A DNA stretch of 64,000 nt from Prochlorococcus sp. AG-355-G23 (GTDB lineage Bacteria > Cyanobacteriota > Cyanobacteriia > PCC-6307 > Cyanobiaceae). The stretch spans positions 1-64,000 of the forward strand of contig QCDK01000002.1 of the NCBI GenBank assembly GCA_003278765.1, in the 5' to 3' direction. Positions within the stretch are counted from its first letter, which is position 1; each line of letters begins with the position of its first letter. The notes under the pieces are model-generated. The model had not been told where the DNA came from, made no database searches, and worked only from the letters and a program-made list of their open reading frames with translations. Both the position numbers and the translations under genes were made by a program. Of the stretch, positions 30,465 through 38,668 are shown in pieces.

Positions 30465-31169
30465 ATGGCTGATTGGTGGCAGTGGTCTCAAAAGAGAGAA
30501 AAAGAAGCACTCACTTTTGCAGTTGTCGGCGTTGGAAGATTTGGAACCGCAGTTTGTAGAGAACTTATAAGTAATGGTGCAGATGTTTTGGCTGCAGATT
30601 ATTCGGAAAAAGCTATTGATGATTTAAGGCAATTAGAACCTTCAATAGAAGCAAGAGTTGTCGATTGTACTGACGAAGAGTCTATGAAGGAATCGGGAAT
30701 ACTTGAAATGAATACTGTTGTAGTGGGTATTAGTGAACCTATTGAAGCAAGTATAACTACAACACTTATTGCTAAAGATAGTGAAGGTAGCAAAGTGAAA
30801 AGAGTAATAGCGAGAGCTACCAGTGATTTGCACGAAAAAATGTTAAAAAGAGTCGGTGCAGATAAAGTTGTTTTCCCATCTAGAATGCAAGGAGAAAGAT
30901 TAGGTTTAGAACTAGTAAGACCAAATTTAATCGAAAGATTGGAACTAGATAACCAAACTGGTATAGATGAAATAACTGTTCCAGAGGAATTTATTGGAAG
31001 ATCTTTGAGAGATTTAAATTTAAGGAAAAATTATTTAGTAAATGTTCTTGCTGCAGGACCTGCTGAAGAGTTAACAGTTAATCCTCCAGCAAAATATATT
31101 TTGGAAAGAGGAAATATTTTGGTAGTCATGGGTAAAACTGTAGATTTACAGAAATTGCCTCAAAATTAA
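30465..31169 (+). CDS. ktrA: TrkA/KtrA-type RCK regulatory subunit
   Basis: FAVVGVGRFGTAVCRELISNGADVLAADYSEKAIDDL; RCK_C EITVPEEFIGRSLRDLNLRKNYLVNVLA. Confidence 0.92.
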   Translation: MADWWQWSQKREKEALTFAVVGVGRFGTAVCRELISNGADVLAADYSEKAIDDLRQLEPSIEARVVDCTDEESMKESGILEMNTVVVGISEPIEASITTTLIAKDSEGSKVKRVIARATSDLHEKMLKRVGADKVVFPSRMQGERLGLELVRPNLIERLELDNQTGIDEITVPEEFIGRSLRDLNLRKNYLVNVLAAGPAEELTVNPPAKYILERGNILVVMGKTVDLQKLPQN

Positions 31170-31175
31170 TTATTT

Positions 31176-31478
31176 TTAATCAGATTTTTTATAGTATCTA
31201 ATCCTTTGAGGAGCTCTTTTTAATCTTCTGACGCTTTGTTTTTCAAGTTCATCTCTAAATTTATCAGTATTTAAATTATTTTCTGAAACAGGTGATTTAC
31301 TATCTTTTTCGAAATATTTTTTTATACCCTCTTGTATTAACACTTTTGCCATATTACTTACTGTCCTGGATTCATTATCGGCCAAAATAGTTAATTGCTC
31401 ACATATTAATTCTGGAAGAACTACTTGAATTCTGGGGGATTTAGGCTTCCCATTGGTTGAGTTTTGGCGGGTAGCCAT
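31176..31478 (-). CDS. Ribbon-helix-helix (CopG/Arc-like) DNA-binding protein
   Basis: PKSPRIQVVLPELICEQLTILADNESRTVSNMAKVLIQEGIKKYF matches RHH beta-helix-helix layout. Confidence 0.75.
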   Translation of the reverse strand: MATRQNSTNGKPKSPRIQVVLPELICEQLTILADNESRTVSNMAKVLIQEGIKKYFEKDSKSPVSENNLNTDKFRDELEKQSVRRLKRAPQRIRYYKKSD

Positions 31479-31508
31479 GAGTCAAAGTTGATAACTGTTA
31501 CTTATTAG

Positions 31509-31545
31509 TATACACAGTTAGTCAAGGATACTATCTTTGTGTATA
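31509..31545. promoter_or_regulatory. Inverted repeat TATACACA-N21-TGTGTATA, candidate operator
   Basis: Perfect 8-bp arms (31509-31516 and 31538-31545) in the divergent intergenic region of the RHH gene. Confidence 0.45.
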
Positions 31546-31595
31546 TTATTAGTAGGGAAATTTATGTCCGTATCAATTAATTTTTTTATTGTCCT

Positions 31596-31934
31596 ATGAA
31601 AAATTCAAGAAAAATTGATTCTCCTAAAAGGTCGATAATTGATAAACCGAAAAAAAGATTAATCAATTCTGATTCTCAAGATAATGAAAATAGTGACGTT
31701 TTGGTATCAGCTGTAATTAGTCCATATTTGTTAAGTCATCTTCACCATACTCTTCAGCAGTCTGAGTATCATGCTCAAAAAGAAGGTAGAAAATCTCACG
31801 CAGCTAACTTTGCAAAACTAAGAAAAGTTTTATGTTTAGACGCAAGAAGTATGGCAGATGCCTCTGCAAAAGAGATAAAAGATGTGGATAATGATTTATC
31901 TAATAATAAATATAATGAACAAAATGTAGCTTGA
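31596..31934 (+). CDS. Conserved hypothetical protein
   Basis: 112-aa ORF, ATG, divergent from the RHH gene; no recognised domain. Confidence 0.6.
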   Translation: MKNSRKIDSPKRSIIDKPKKRLINSDSQDNENSDVLVSAVISPYLLSHLHHTLQQSEYHAQKEGRKSHAANFAKLRKVLCLDARSMADASAKEIKDVDNDLSNNKYNEQNVA

Positions 31935-31968
31935 AGTAATAATCTATTAATAAATAGATTTTAAAAAC

Positions 31969-32199
31969 ATGTCCAGTAATGCTGAAAAGCTCTATAAGTT
32001 AATAGCCAACGATTCCAAAAAGAAACAAAGTCTTTTTATGACAGCCTTAACTAATCCCAAAAAAGCCTTAGATAAAATATGCGATATTGGCAACGAGTTA
32101 AATATTTCTGTGACTAAAGAAGAGGTTATTGAATATTTGAGTACTATTGATGATGAGGCAACTAAAATGTGGTTAATCAAGGCTCGAGGAGGTCTTTAG
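31969..32199 (+). CDS. Nif11-like leader-peptide domain protein
   Basis: EKLYKLIANDSKKKQSLFMTALTNPKKALDKICDIGNELNISVTKEEVIEYLS fits the Nif11 pattern; terminates ...WLIKARGGL*. Confidence 0.55.
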   Translation: MSSNAEKLYKLIANDSKKKQSLFMTALTNPKKALDKICDIGNELNISVTKEEVIEYLSTIDDEATKMWLIKARGGL

Positions 32200-32353
32200 G
32201 AAAAGGTTTCGAATAATTATTATTTGGATTAGGAATAGGTTTTATTCTTTTGTTGTAGCCACCTCCACCAGCCAAAGTCCAAAAAAACCAATAACTTGGA
32301 ATTGCAAGAGCTGCAGCTATGAAAATCACTACAATTTGTTCTATTCTTTTCAT
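32177..32353 (-). CDS. Small membrane protein (58 aa), not in ORF track
   Basis: MKRIEQIVVIFIAAALAIPSYWFFWTLAGGGGYNKRIKPIPNPNNNYSKPFPKDLLEP*; one TM helix, glycine stretch. Confidence 0.5.
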   Translation of the reverse strand: MKRIEQIVVIFIAAALAIPSYWFFWTLAGGGGYNKRIKPIPNPNNNYSKPFPKDLLEP

Positions 32354-32426
32354 GATTTAATTTTATTCCACAAAATATTTTTTAGTAAATAAGCCACAGA
32401 TTTTGTAAATTCTATTTTTTAAAACA

Positions 32427-34052
32427 GTGATTAGATTTGAAGGTGTAAGCAAAATTTATTCTACAGATGTTGTTTTAAAAAATATTAGTTGGGAGATTAA
32501 GAAAGGAGAAAAAGTTGGCTTAGTTGGTTCTAATGGTGCAGGTAAATCAACCCAATTTAAGATTTTAATTGGAGAGGAAGAGCAAACAAGTGGAACAATC
32601 ATCAAAGAGGGAAATCCTAAAATTGCTCATTTAAAACAGGAGTTAGATTGTAATTTAAATTTTTCAGTGAGACAGGAATTAGAAAGTTCTTTTAAAGATA
32701 TACAAATTGTTGCTATTAAACTTTTAGAAATTGAGAATAAAATGAAATCATTGGATTTAAAAAAAAATTCCGATGAACTTGAAATATTTGTAAATCAACT
32801 TGCAAAATATCAGGCAAAATTTGAAGCTCTAGGTGGGTATCAAATGCAATCTGATGTAGAAAAAATATTACCAAAATTAGGCTTTTCTATAGAAGATGCT
32901 GATAAATTAGTTGGCAATTTCTCAGGTGGTTGGCAGATGAAAGTTGCACTTGGAAAAATAATCTTACAAAAACCTGATTTACTTTTACTGGATGAACCAA
33001 CCAATCATTTAGATTTAGAAACTATTTTTTGGTTAGAAGAATATCTATCATCGCTTAAGATTGCAGTTATGATTATCAGCCATGATAGATATTTCTTGGA
33101 TAAATTATGTAAAAAAATAATTTTTGTAGATAGAGGAACATCTGAAACATATAATGGGAACTATTCTTTTTTTGTCGAACAGAAATCTTTGAATGAAGAA
33201 TCCCAAAATAAGGCATATCAATTACAACAAAAAGAAATTGAGTTACAGAAGAAGTACATAGATAGATTTAGAGCTAGTGCAACTAGAAGTTCTCAAGCTA
33301 AGAGTAGAGAAAAACAATTAAAAAAGATTTCTAAAATTGAGCCTACCATTTCAAAATCAAAAAGTCCTGTTTTTAATTTTCCAGAATGCCCTCGCTCTGG
33401 AAAATTAGTGCTAAATATCAAAAATTTGTCTCATAGTTTCGAGGATAAAATTCTTTTTTTAGATATTAATTTAAAGATTTCTTCTGGGGAGAAAATAGCA
33501 ATATTGGGACCTAATGGTTGCGGCAAATCTACATTGCTTAAAATTATTATGAAAAAAATATCTCCTGAAATTGGAGAAATTAATCTTGGTAAACATAATA
33601 TAATAACTAGCTATTATGAACAGAATCAGGCTGAAGCACTTTCACTTGAAGAAAGGGTTATTGATTTAATATGTAATAAATCTCCAGAATGGTCGCAAAA
33701 AAAAATTAGAACATTTTTAGGGGGTTTTGGTTTTCAAAATGAAACTGTTTTTAAATATATTAAACAACTCAGTGGAGGAGAAAAGGCAAGATTAGCATTA
33801 GCGCTCATGATTATTAATCCTAGTAATTTCCTTCTTTTGGACGAACCAACTAATCATTTGGATCTGCAATCTAAGGAAAACTTAGAATTAGCAATTAAAA
33901 ATTATAAGGGTTCATTACTAATCATTTCTCATGATCGGTACTTTATTTCAAAGGTTGCAAATAGAGTTGTTGAAATTAAAGATTCAAAGTTATTTTCATA
34001 TGATGGTAATTACGAATATTTTTTAGAGAAAACTCAAAGCCAAAAAATTTGA
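32427..34052 (+). CDS. ABC-F family ATPase (EttA/Uup-like; GTG start)
   Basis: Two ATPase domains: GSNGAGKSTQFK ... [47 protein letters not shown] ... LSGGEKARLALALMIINPSNFLLLDEPTNHLDLQS. Confidence 0.95.
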   Translation: MIRFEGVSKIYSTDVVLKNISWEIKKGEKVGLVGSNGAGKSTQFKILIGEEEQTSGTIIKEGNPKIAHLKQELDCNLNFSVRQELESSFKDIQIVAIKLLEIENKMKSLDLKKNSDELEIFVNQLAKYQAKFEALGGYQMQSDVEKILPKLGFSIEDADKLVGNFSGGWQMKVALGKIILQKPDLLLLDEPTNHLDLETIFWLEEYLSSLKIAVMIISHDRYFLDKLCKKIIFVDRGTSETYNGNYSFFVEQKSLNEESQNKAYQLQQKEIELQKKYIDRFRASATRSSQAKSREKQLKKISKIEPTISKSKSPVFNFPECPRSGKLVLNIKNLSHSFEDKILFLDINLKISSGEKIAILGPNGCGKSTLLKIIMKKISPEIGEINLGKHNIITSYYEQNQAEALSLEERVIDLICNKSPEWSQKKIRTFLGGFGFQNETVFKYIKQLSGGEKARLALALMIINPSNFLLLDEPTNHLDLQSKENLELAIKNYKGSLLIISHDRYFISKVANRVVEIKDSKLFSYDGNYEYFLEKTQSQKI

Positions 34053-34163
34053 TTACTTTTAATAAAATTTACAATTGGCTAAGTAAGATCACTCATTTAT
34101 CTTTACATAGCTTACCGTCCTTGATTAATCTTAAAAATATAAAAATATGTCTTAATAACTTAA

Positions 34164-34307
34164 ATGAAAAATTACGATTTCAAAGAAAAACATTTTAAAA
34201 TTTATGATCCTATTGAAAGTTATTTTGAATGCATTACTACTTGTGATATGAGGGATGGTAGATGTATTTCTAAGTGTGTGGAAATACTTAAAAAGAATGA
34301 CGATTAG
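34164..34307 (+). CDS. Small twin-CX3C protein (47 aa), not in ORF track
   Basis: MKNYDFKEKHFKIYDPIESYFECITTCDMRDGRCISKCVEILKKNDD*; CX3C-X6-CX3C. Confidence 0.6.
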   Translation: MKNYDFKEKHFKIYDPIESYFECITTCDMRDGRCISKCVEILKKNDD

Positions 34308-34312
34308 TCCTT

Positions 34313-35458
34313 TTAGTTAGTTTCTAAATTAGTTATATCAGTTGGGATTACTTTTAATTTAATAAATTTATTTCTACGCTTTAGTAATATACTTACTTGT
34401 TTATTAATACCATTTTTATTTATTTGGTCTATAACGTCTGAAGCCGTTTCAATATCTTTATTGCCAACTTTTATTATAATATCGTCTATCATGATTCCAC
34501 TCTTTGCAGCTGGACTGTTCGGTACTACATATCCAACTTTAACGACATTATTTTTTCTCTCAGAATTACTTGCTTCTATTAGGCTAATCCCAATCATTGG
34601 ATGTATGACTTTTCCATTTTTTATCAGTTGATAGGCAATTTCCTTAGCTTTATTAATTGGGATCGCGAAACTCAAACCCGCTCCAGGACCTGATCTTATC
34701 AACGTATTAATACCAATTACTTCTCCCTCGCTATTCAATAGTGGACCTCCAGAATTGCCAGGATTAATAGCAGCGTCTGTTTGTATCAATTCAAGTTTTT
34801 TATCATATATTCCTAATTGAGTGACGTTTCTATTTAGATTGCTAATAATACCAAGGGTAACAGTGTTTTCCAGTCCGAATGGATTCCCAACTGCTATAGC
34901 CCAGTCACCAACTTTAATCTTTGCAGAATTGCCCAATTTTGCTTTTGGCCAAGGTCCTTTCCCTTCAATCTTAAGCACAGCTAAATCTGTAAAAAAGTCT
35001 TGCCCTATAAGTTTTGCGTCAAATTTTTTGCCATTGGTTAAGCCAACAATCACTTTATCTGATCCATCTACAACATGAGCGTTAGTCATTATAAGTCCAT
35101 CTGCAAATATAAATCCACTTCCTTGGCTTTGCTCGATCCTTGGTCGATTATCATTAGGTAAATCTAATCCAAAAAATCTTTCAAAATATGGGTCTATAAA
35201 TAGTTGAGAATTTCTAGAAAATTTTCTTTTTTTAACATATCTTTGAGTATCAATTGTCACCACTGCTGCACCGGTTCTTTCTACAGCTTTAGTTATGAAA
35301 GATTTGTTTGAATATAAATTAACTTCATTAATTTTTGGTTTACTTAATGGTTGGGATATGACTTTTGCAGGATATCTAATGCCCACTGTAATAAATGAGG
35401 CGATTAGGAATAGATTTTGGATGTATTTTTTCAATTTTGATTTTTTATGTTCTTCCAA
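34313..35458 (-). CDS. HtrA/Deg family serine protease with PDZ domain
   Basis: GSGFIFADGLIMTNAHVV, DLAVLKIEG, AINPGNSGGPLLNSEGEVIGINT, PDZ VPNSPAAKSGIMIDDIIIKVGN. Confidence 0.95.
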   Translation of the reverse strand: MEEHKKSKLKKYIQNLFLIASFITVGIRYPAKVISQPLSKPKINEVNLYSNKSFITKAVERTGAAVVTIDTQRYVKKRKFSRNSQLFIDPYFERFFGLDLPNDNRPRIEQSQGSGFIFADGLIMTNAHVVDGSDKVIVGLTNGKKFDAKLIGQDFFTDLAVLKIEGKGPWPKAKLGNSAKIKVGDWAIAVGNPFGLENTVTLGIISNLNRNVTQLGIYDKKLELIQTDAAINPGNSGGPLLNSEGEVIGINTLIRSGPGAGLSFAIPINKAKEIAYQLIKNGKVIHPMIGISLIEASNSERKNNVVKVGYVVPNSPAAKSGIMIDDIIIKVGNKDIETASDVIDQINKNGINKQVSILLKRRNKFIKLKVIPTDITNLETN

Positions 35459-35602
35459 GGATTTAATACACCATAAGCGTGTAATTCAAATATAACTACT
35501 AATTAAATTATTTGAATTTAGAGAATAATTTAATGACTTGAGCTAAATTTCTTTTTTTCAGGCTATGATATTAAAAATAGTGCTAACTAATTTATAAGTT
35601 CA

Positions 35603-35866
35603 ATGACTATTCTATTCCCAATCATATATTCTGCGGCCTTAACTTATTTAGTTTGGAAAGCTTTTAAAGTAATGTCCAACGGCTGGGCTATATCTGATAA
35701 TGAAAATAAACGTTTTAATACTTCCAGTTTTAAACAAAAAAAGTACACAATACACCCAGAACTTTTAGATAAATCAGGAAAAATAACAGAAGAGGAGTTA
35801 TTAACAGTGAGATTTTCGAACGACAATGATTCTACATTAGAAGAAAAAGGTTCAACAACTGATTAA
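35603..35866 (+). CDS. DUF2973-like conserved cyanobacterial protein
   Basis: N-terminal TM ILFPIIYSAALTYLVWKAFKVMSNG and ...YTIHPELLDKSGKITEEELLTVRFS. Confidence 0.65.
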   Translation: MTILFPIIYSAALTYLVWKAFKVMSNGWAISDNENKRFNTSSFKQKKYTIHPELLDKSGKITEEELLTVRFSNDNDSTLEEKGSTTD

Positions 35867-35889
35867 CTAAATTACAGATAAGGAAAAAA

Positions 35890-36273
35890 TTGGAATTAAG
35901 AACAAAAATTGTCTCAACGGTAATAAGATCTCTGAAGTTGCCACCAAGGTTTCGTTTAAAAATTGTTAAAGAAGATCCAGTAAGACTTGAACTAAGTGTT
36001 ACTCCTTCTTACGGTAAGAATCCAGTTATTGTTGGTATCGTTGAATCTTTAGACTTAGTTGCTCGAAGAGATAGAGAAGGTAGATTACCCAGAGATCTCC
36101 AAGGGACTTGGGACTGGACTGTAAGACATGGAAAAGTTAGTACTGGAGGTTGGAATCCTATGTTAAAAGAAGCATTGCAAACAATGTTTGATACAGGATT
36201 GCCTGCTATTGTTTATGAGGAATTAACTGGAGATGAGTATCGACCTGTTGATGGTGTAAGACATGTTAAATAA
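35890..36273 (+). CDS. Conserved cyanobacterial hypothetical protein (127 aa)
   Basis: Clean ORF MELRTKIVSTVIRSLKLPPRFRLKIVKEDPVRLELSVTPSYGKNPVIVGIVESLDLV... Confidence 0.6.
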   Translation: MELRTKIVSTVIRSLKLPPRFRLKIVKEDPVRLELSVTPSYGKNPVIVGIVESLDLVARRDREGRLPRDLQGTWDWTVRHGKVSTGGWNPMLKEALQTMFDTGLPAIVYEELTGDEYRPVDGVRHVK

Positions 36274-36343
36274 ATAATTTATTTATTTATCATAAATTCT
36301 TCCTTTAACCGTTAAAATAACTTGATAGGTAATCTAGTTAATT

Positions 36344-36490
36344 ATGAATAATAACGATCAACCAAGATTTGGCTTTGTAAATTTTGCAGAAACCTGGAAT
36401 GGCCGAATGGCTATGATGGGTATTTTGATTGGACTTGGTACTGAATTAATTACTGGACAAAGTATTCTTAGACAAATTGGAATAGGATAA
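36344..36490 (+). CDS. High-light-inducible protein (48 aa), not in ORF track
   Basis: MNNNDQPRFGFVNFAETWNGRMAMMGILIGLGTELITGQSILRQIGIG*; AExWNGRxAMxG motif. Confidence 0.92.
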   Translation: MNNNDQPRFGFVNFAETWNGRMAMMGILIGLGTELITGQSILRQIGIG

Positions 36491-36494
36491 TCTT

Positions 36495-36836
36495 TTATTT
36501 TACTTCTTCTGCTTTCACTTCAATGGTACTTTCACTAGGCTTTTTATCTAATTGATTATTTTTACTTATATTCTCTAAATTTGCACCACAATTCATGCAG
36601 GTTTCACTTAAACCTAATGATATTGACCCACAATTACTGCATGTATTAATTTTAGATTTATAAAAGTTAAAACCTATAAATACTAAAATTAAAAATAGAA
36701 GAGGAATTAAAAATAAAAGAAGTAGGATATTTCCAACAATGCTAATGAAAAAGTTAAATCCAAAAATTGGAATAACTATTAGTATGATTAATAAGTAGGT
36801 AAAAAGATTTTTATTAGCTTTAAGAAAATAATTCAC
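36495..36836 (-). CDS. Membrane protein with zinc-ribbon-like CxxC pairs
   Basis: Two TM segments then TCSNCGSISLGLSETCMNCGANLE. Confidence 0.6.
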   Translation of the reverse strand: MNYFLKANKNLFTYLLIILIVIPIFGFNFFISIVGNILLLLFLIPLLFLILVFIGFNFYKSKINTCSNCGSISLGLSETCMNCGANLENISKNNQLDKKPSESTIEVKAEEVK

Positions 36837-36847
36837 CTTATTTATCC

Positions 36848-37777
36848 TTATCTATAATTTCTTTTTTTATTTACCATAGTCATACTAGCAATTACTACGC
36901 TCCAACACTGTCCAAAATATAAAATTACTCCTAATAGCCATACCCACAAAGTAAGTACCAGAAAACCTCCAATAAAACCGTATGCTTGAAATCTTACTCC
37001 AAGTGAAAGAATACTTTTACTTACTGCTAGGTTCAAAGTAGTTAGGCCAATTCCAATAAGAAAAGATCCAGGTAGCAGTGGTTTTAATGGAACTTTTCTA
37101 CTTGGTAAAAGTGCTTGTAATAAAAGAGCCATTAAAGAAAAGCCAATTAGTGGTATTGCAAACTGACCAACTTGTAATAACGGCAACTTGAATAATAAAT
37201 CAGAAATAAGATTATTAGATTTTGAAAGATTTTCTAAAACGTTACTTGGGATCATCCTAAGATTTGCACTAATTTGATCTAGTACCATTAAAAAACCAAT
37301 AAAGAATACTATTAAAAAGGCTTCAACTCTATTTCGGAGAAACTTCGAAGCTTGCACTCTCCAAGCAGCATTAACTTTTTTAGAAGGAATTTCGTCCTCC
37401 CAAAGCCTATCCGAACCTCTTTGAAGAGATAGATATGCATTTCCTGCTGTAAAAAGTAAAAACATAGCCCCAAGAATTCCTGCTCCAAAACCTTGATCTA
37501 TTAAATTAAATAATGTTGTCTCTACTAACTCAACCACCGAAGGAGGTAAAAGCTGAGCAGCAATGGCAATTATTTGTTGATCTAATCCTTCTTGTTTTCC
37601 TAAGAACCATGAAGCTATTGAAAGAGAAATTAGAAGAATGGGAAAAAATGATTGAAGTGTGTAGTATGCAAATGCGGCGCTTAAATCAACACAATCAGAT
37701 TTGTTCCATCGTTCACAAGCTCCCCATAAACTTTTCAGAATCCATGTTGAACTTCTCTGCATATTAATTTTCTTCAA
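36848..37777 (-). CDS. YihY/BrkB family membrane protein
   Basis: DCVDLSAAFAYYTLQSFFPILLISLSIASWFLG...QVGQFAIPLIGFSLMALLLQALLPSRKVPLKPLLPGSFL. Confidence 0.85.
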   Translation of the reverse strand: MKKINMQRSSTWILKSLWGACERWNKSDCVDLSAAFAYYTLQSFFPILLISLSIASWFLGKQEGLDQQIIAIAAQLLPPSVVELVETTLFNLIDQGFGAGILGAMFLLFTAGNAYLSLQRGSDRLWEDEIPSKKVNAAWRVQASKFLRNRVEAFLIVFFIGFLMVLDQISANLRMIPSNVLENLSKSNNLISDLLFKLPLLQVGQFAIPLIGFSLMALLLQALLPSRKVPLKPLLPGSFLIGIGLTTLNLAVSKSILSLGVRFQAYGFIGGFLVLTLWVWLLGVILYFGQCWSVVIASMTMVNKKRNYR

Positions 37778-37852
37778 ATATTTATTTATTTACTTAATTT
37801 TTATTGTATCTGATTAAGAAATTTTTCAAGCAATTTTTTATTTATGATGCGA

Positions 37853-38668
37853 CTATTTTGCTAATAGCAAATTGCCCCATGGCTTTAAAATTTCAAATTT
37901 TTCAATAGATCTACAAGCAATTAATGGAAAATTAACATCGCTTAAGTCTTCTCCTGAAATTAAATTTAAAGGATCTGTTTTTAACCACTCTATAGAACAA
38001 TTGAGTTCTTCTAATAGCAGCCAGGCTGCTGCAATATCCCATATCTTAGGGGTTGATTCTATTGCTCCGAAAGTTTGTCCCATCGCTACACTCGTAAGAT
38101 TTAAACTCGATACACCTAAGAGTCTGATTTTGCCAGGAAATACTGAGTTTGGTTTTTTTTGTAAAATTTTTATTGATCTACTACATAAAGAAATACATTC
38201 ACTTTGACGATTATTCTGGCTAGGATCAATTTTCTTGTTATTTAACCAAACCCCTTTACCCTTAATGGATACAAACTTTTTTTTCAATGTAGGAATTATT
38301 AAAAAAGAAGATTGTGGTTTACCATCAACGAACCTTGCTACAGATATAGACCAGTAAGGAATACCGGCTGCAAAATTTGTTGTCCCATCAAGCGGATCGA
38401 CAACCCAGTAAGCTTTTGAATTTGGGATTAACTTTTGCCCTTCTTCACTAAGGACGCCTTCACCTGGAGCTATTGAAGCTAAGCCATCTACGATTGTTTT
38501 GTCACTCCATAAATCACAACTTGTTAATAATGATCCATCTGCTTTATTGCTGGCGCTAATATTTCCAAAATCTTTTGTTTGACGTTGACTAACCAATTCA
38601 AATAAAGAATCTAATTCACGTAGTTGATTATTAGTTAGATTTGGTGGATTCATATTTATATATTGCAA
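37853..38668 (-). CDS. Inositol monophosphatase family protein
   Basis: GEGVLSEEG, YWVVDPLDGTTNFAAGIPYWSIS, KIWDIAAAWLLLEE. Confidence 0.93.
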   Translation of the reverse strand: MQYINMNPPNLTNNQLRELDSLFELVSQRQTKDFGNISASNKADGSLLTSCDLWSDKTIVDGLASIAPGEGVLSEEGQKLIPNSKAYWVVDPLDGTTNFAAGIPYWSISVARFVDGKPQSSFLIIPTLKKKFVSIKGKGVWLNNKKIDPSQNNRQSECISLCSRSIKILQKKPNSVFPGKIRLLGVSSLNLTSVAMGQTFGAIESTPKIWDIAAAWLLLEELNCSIEWLKTDPLNLISGEDLSDVNFPLIACRSIEKFEILKPWGNLLLAK

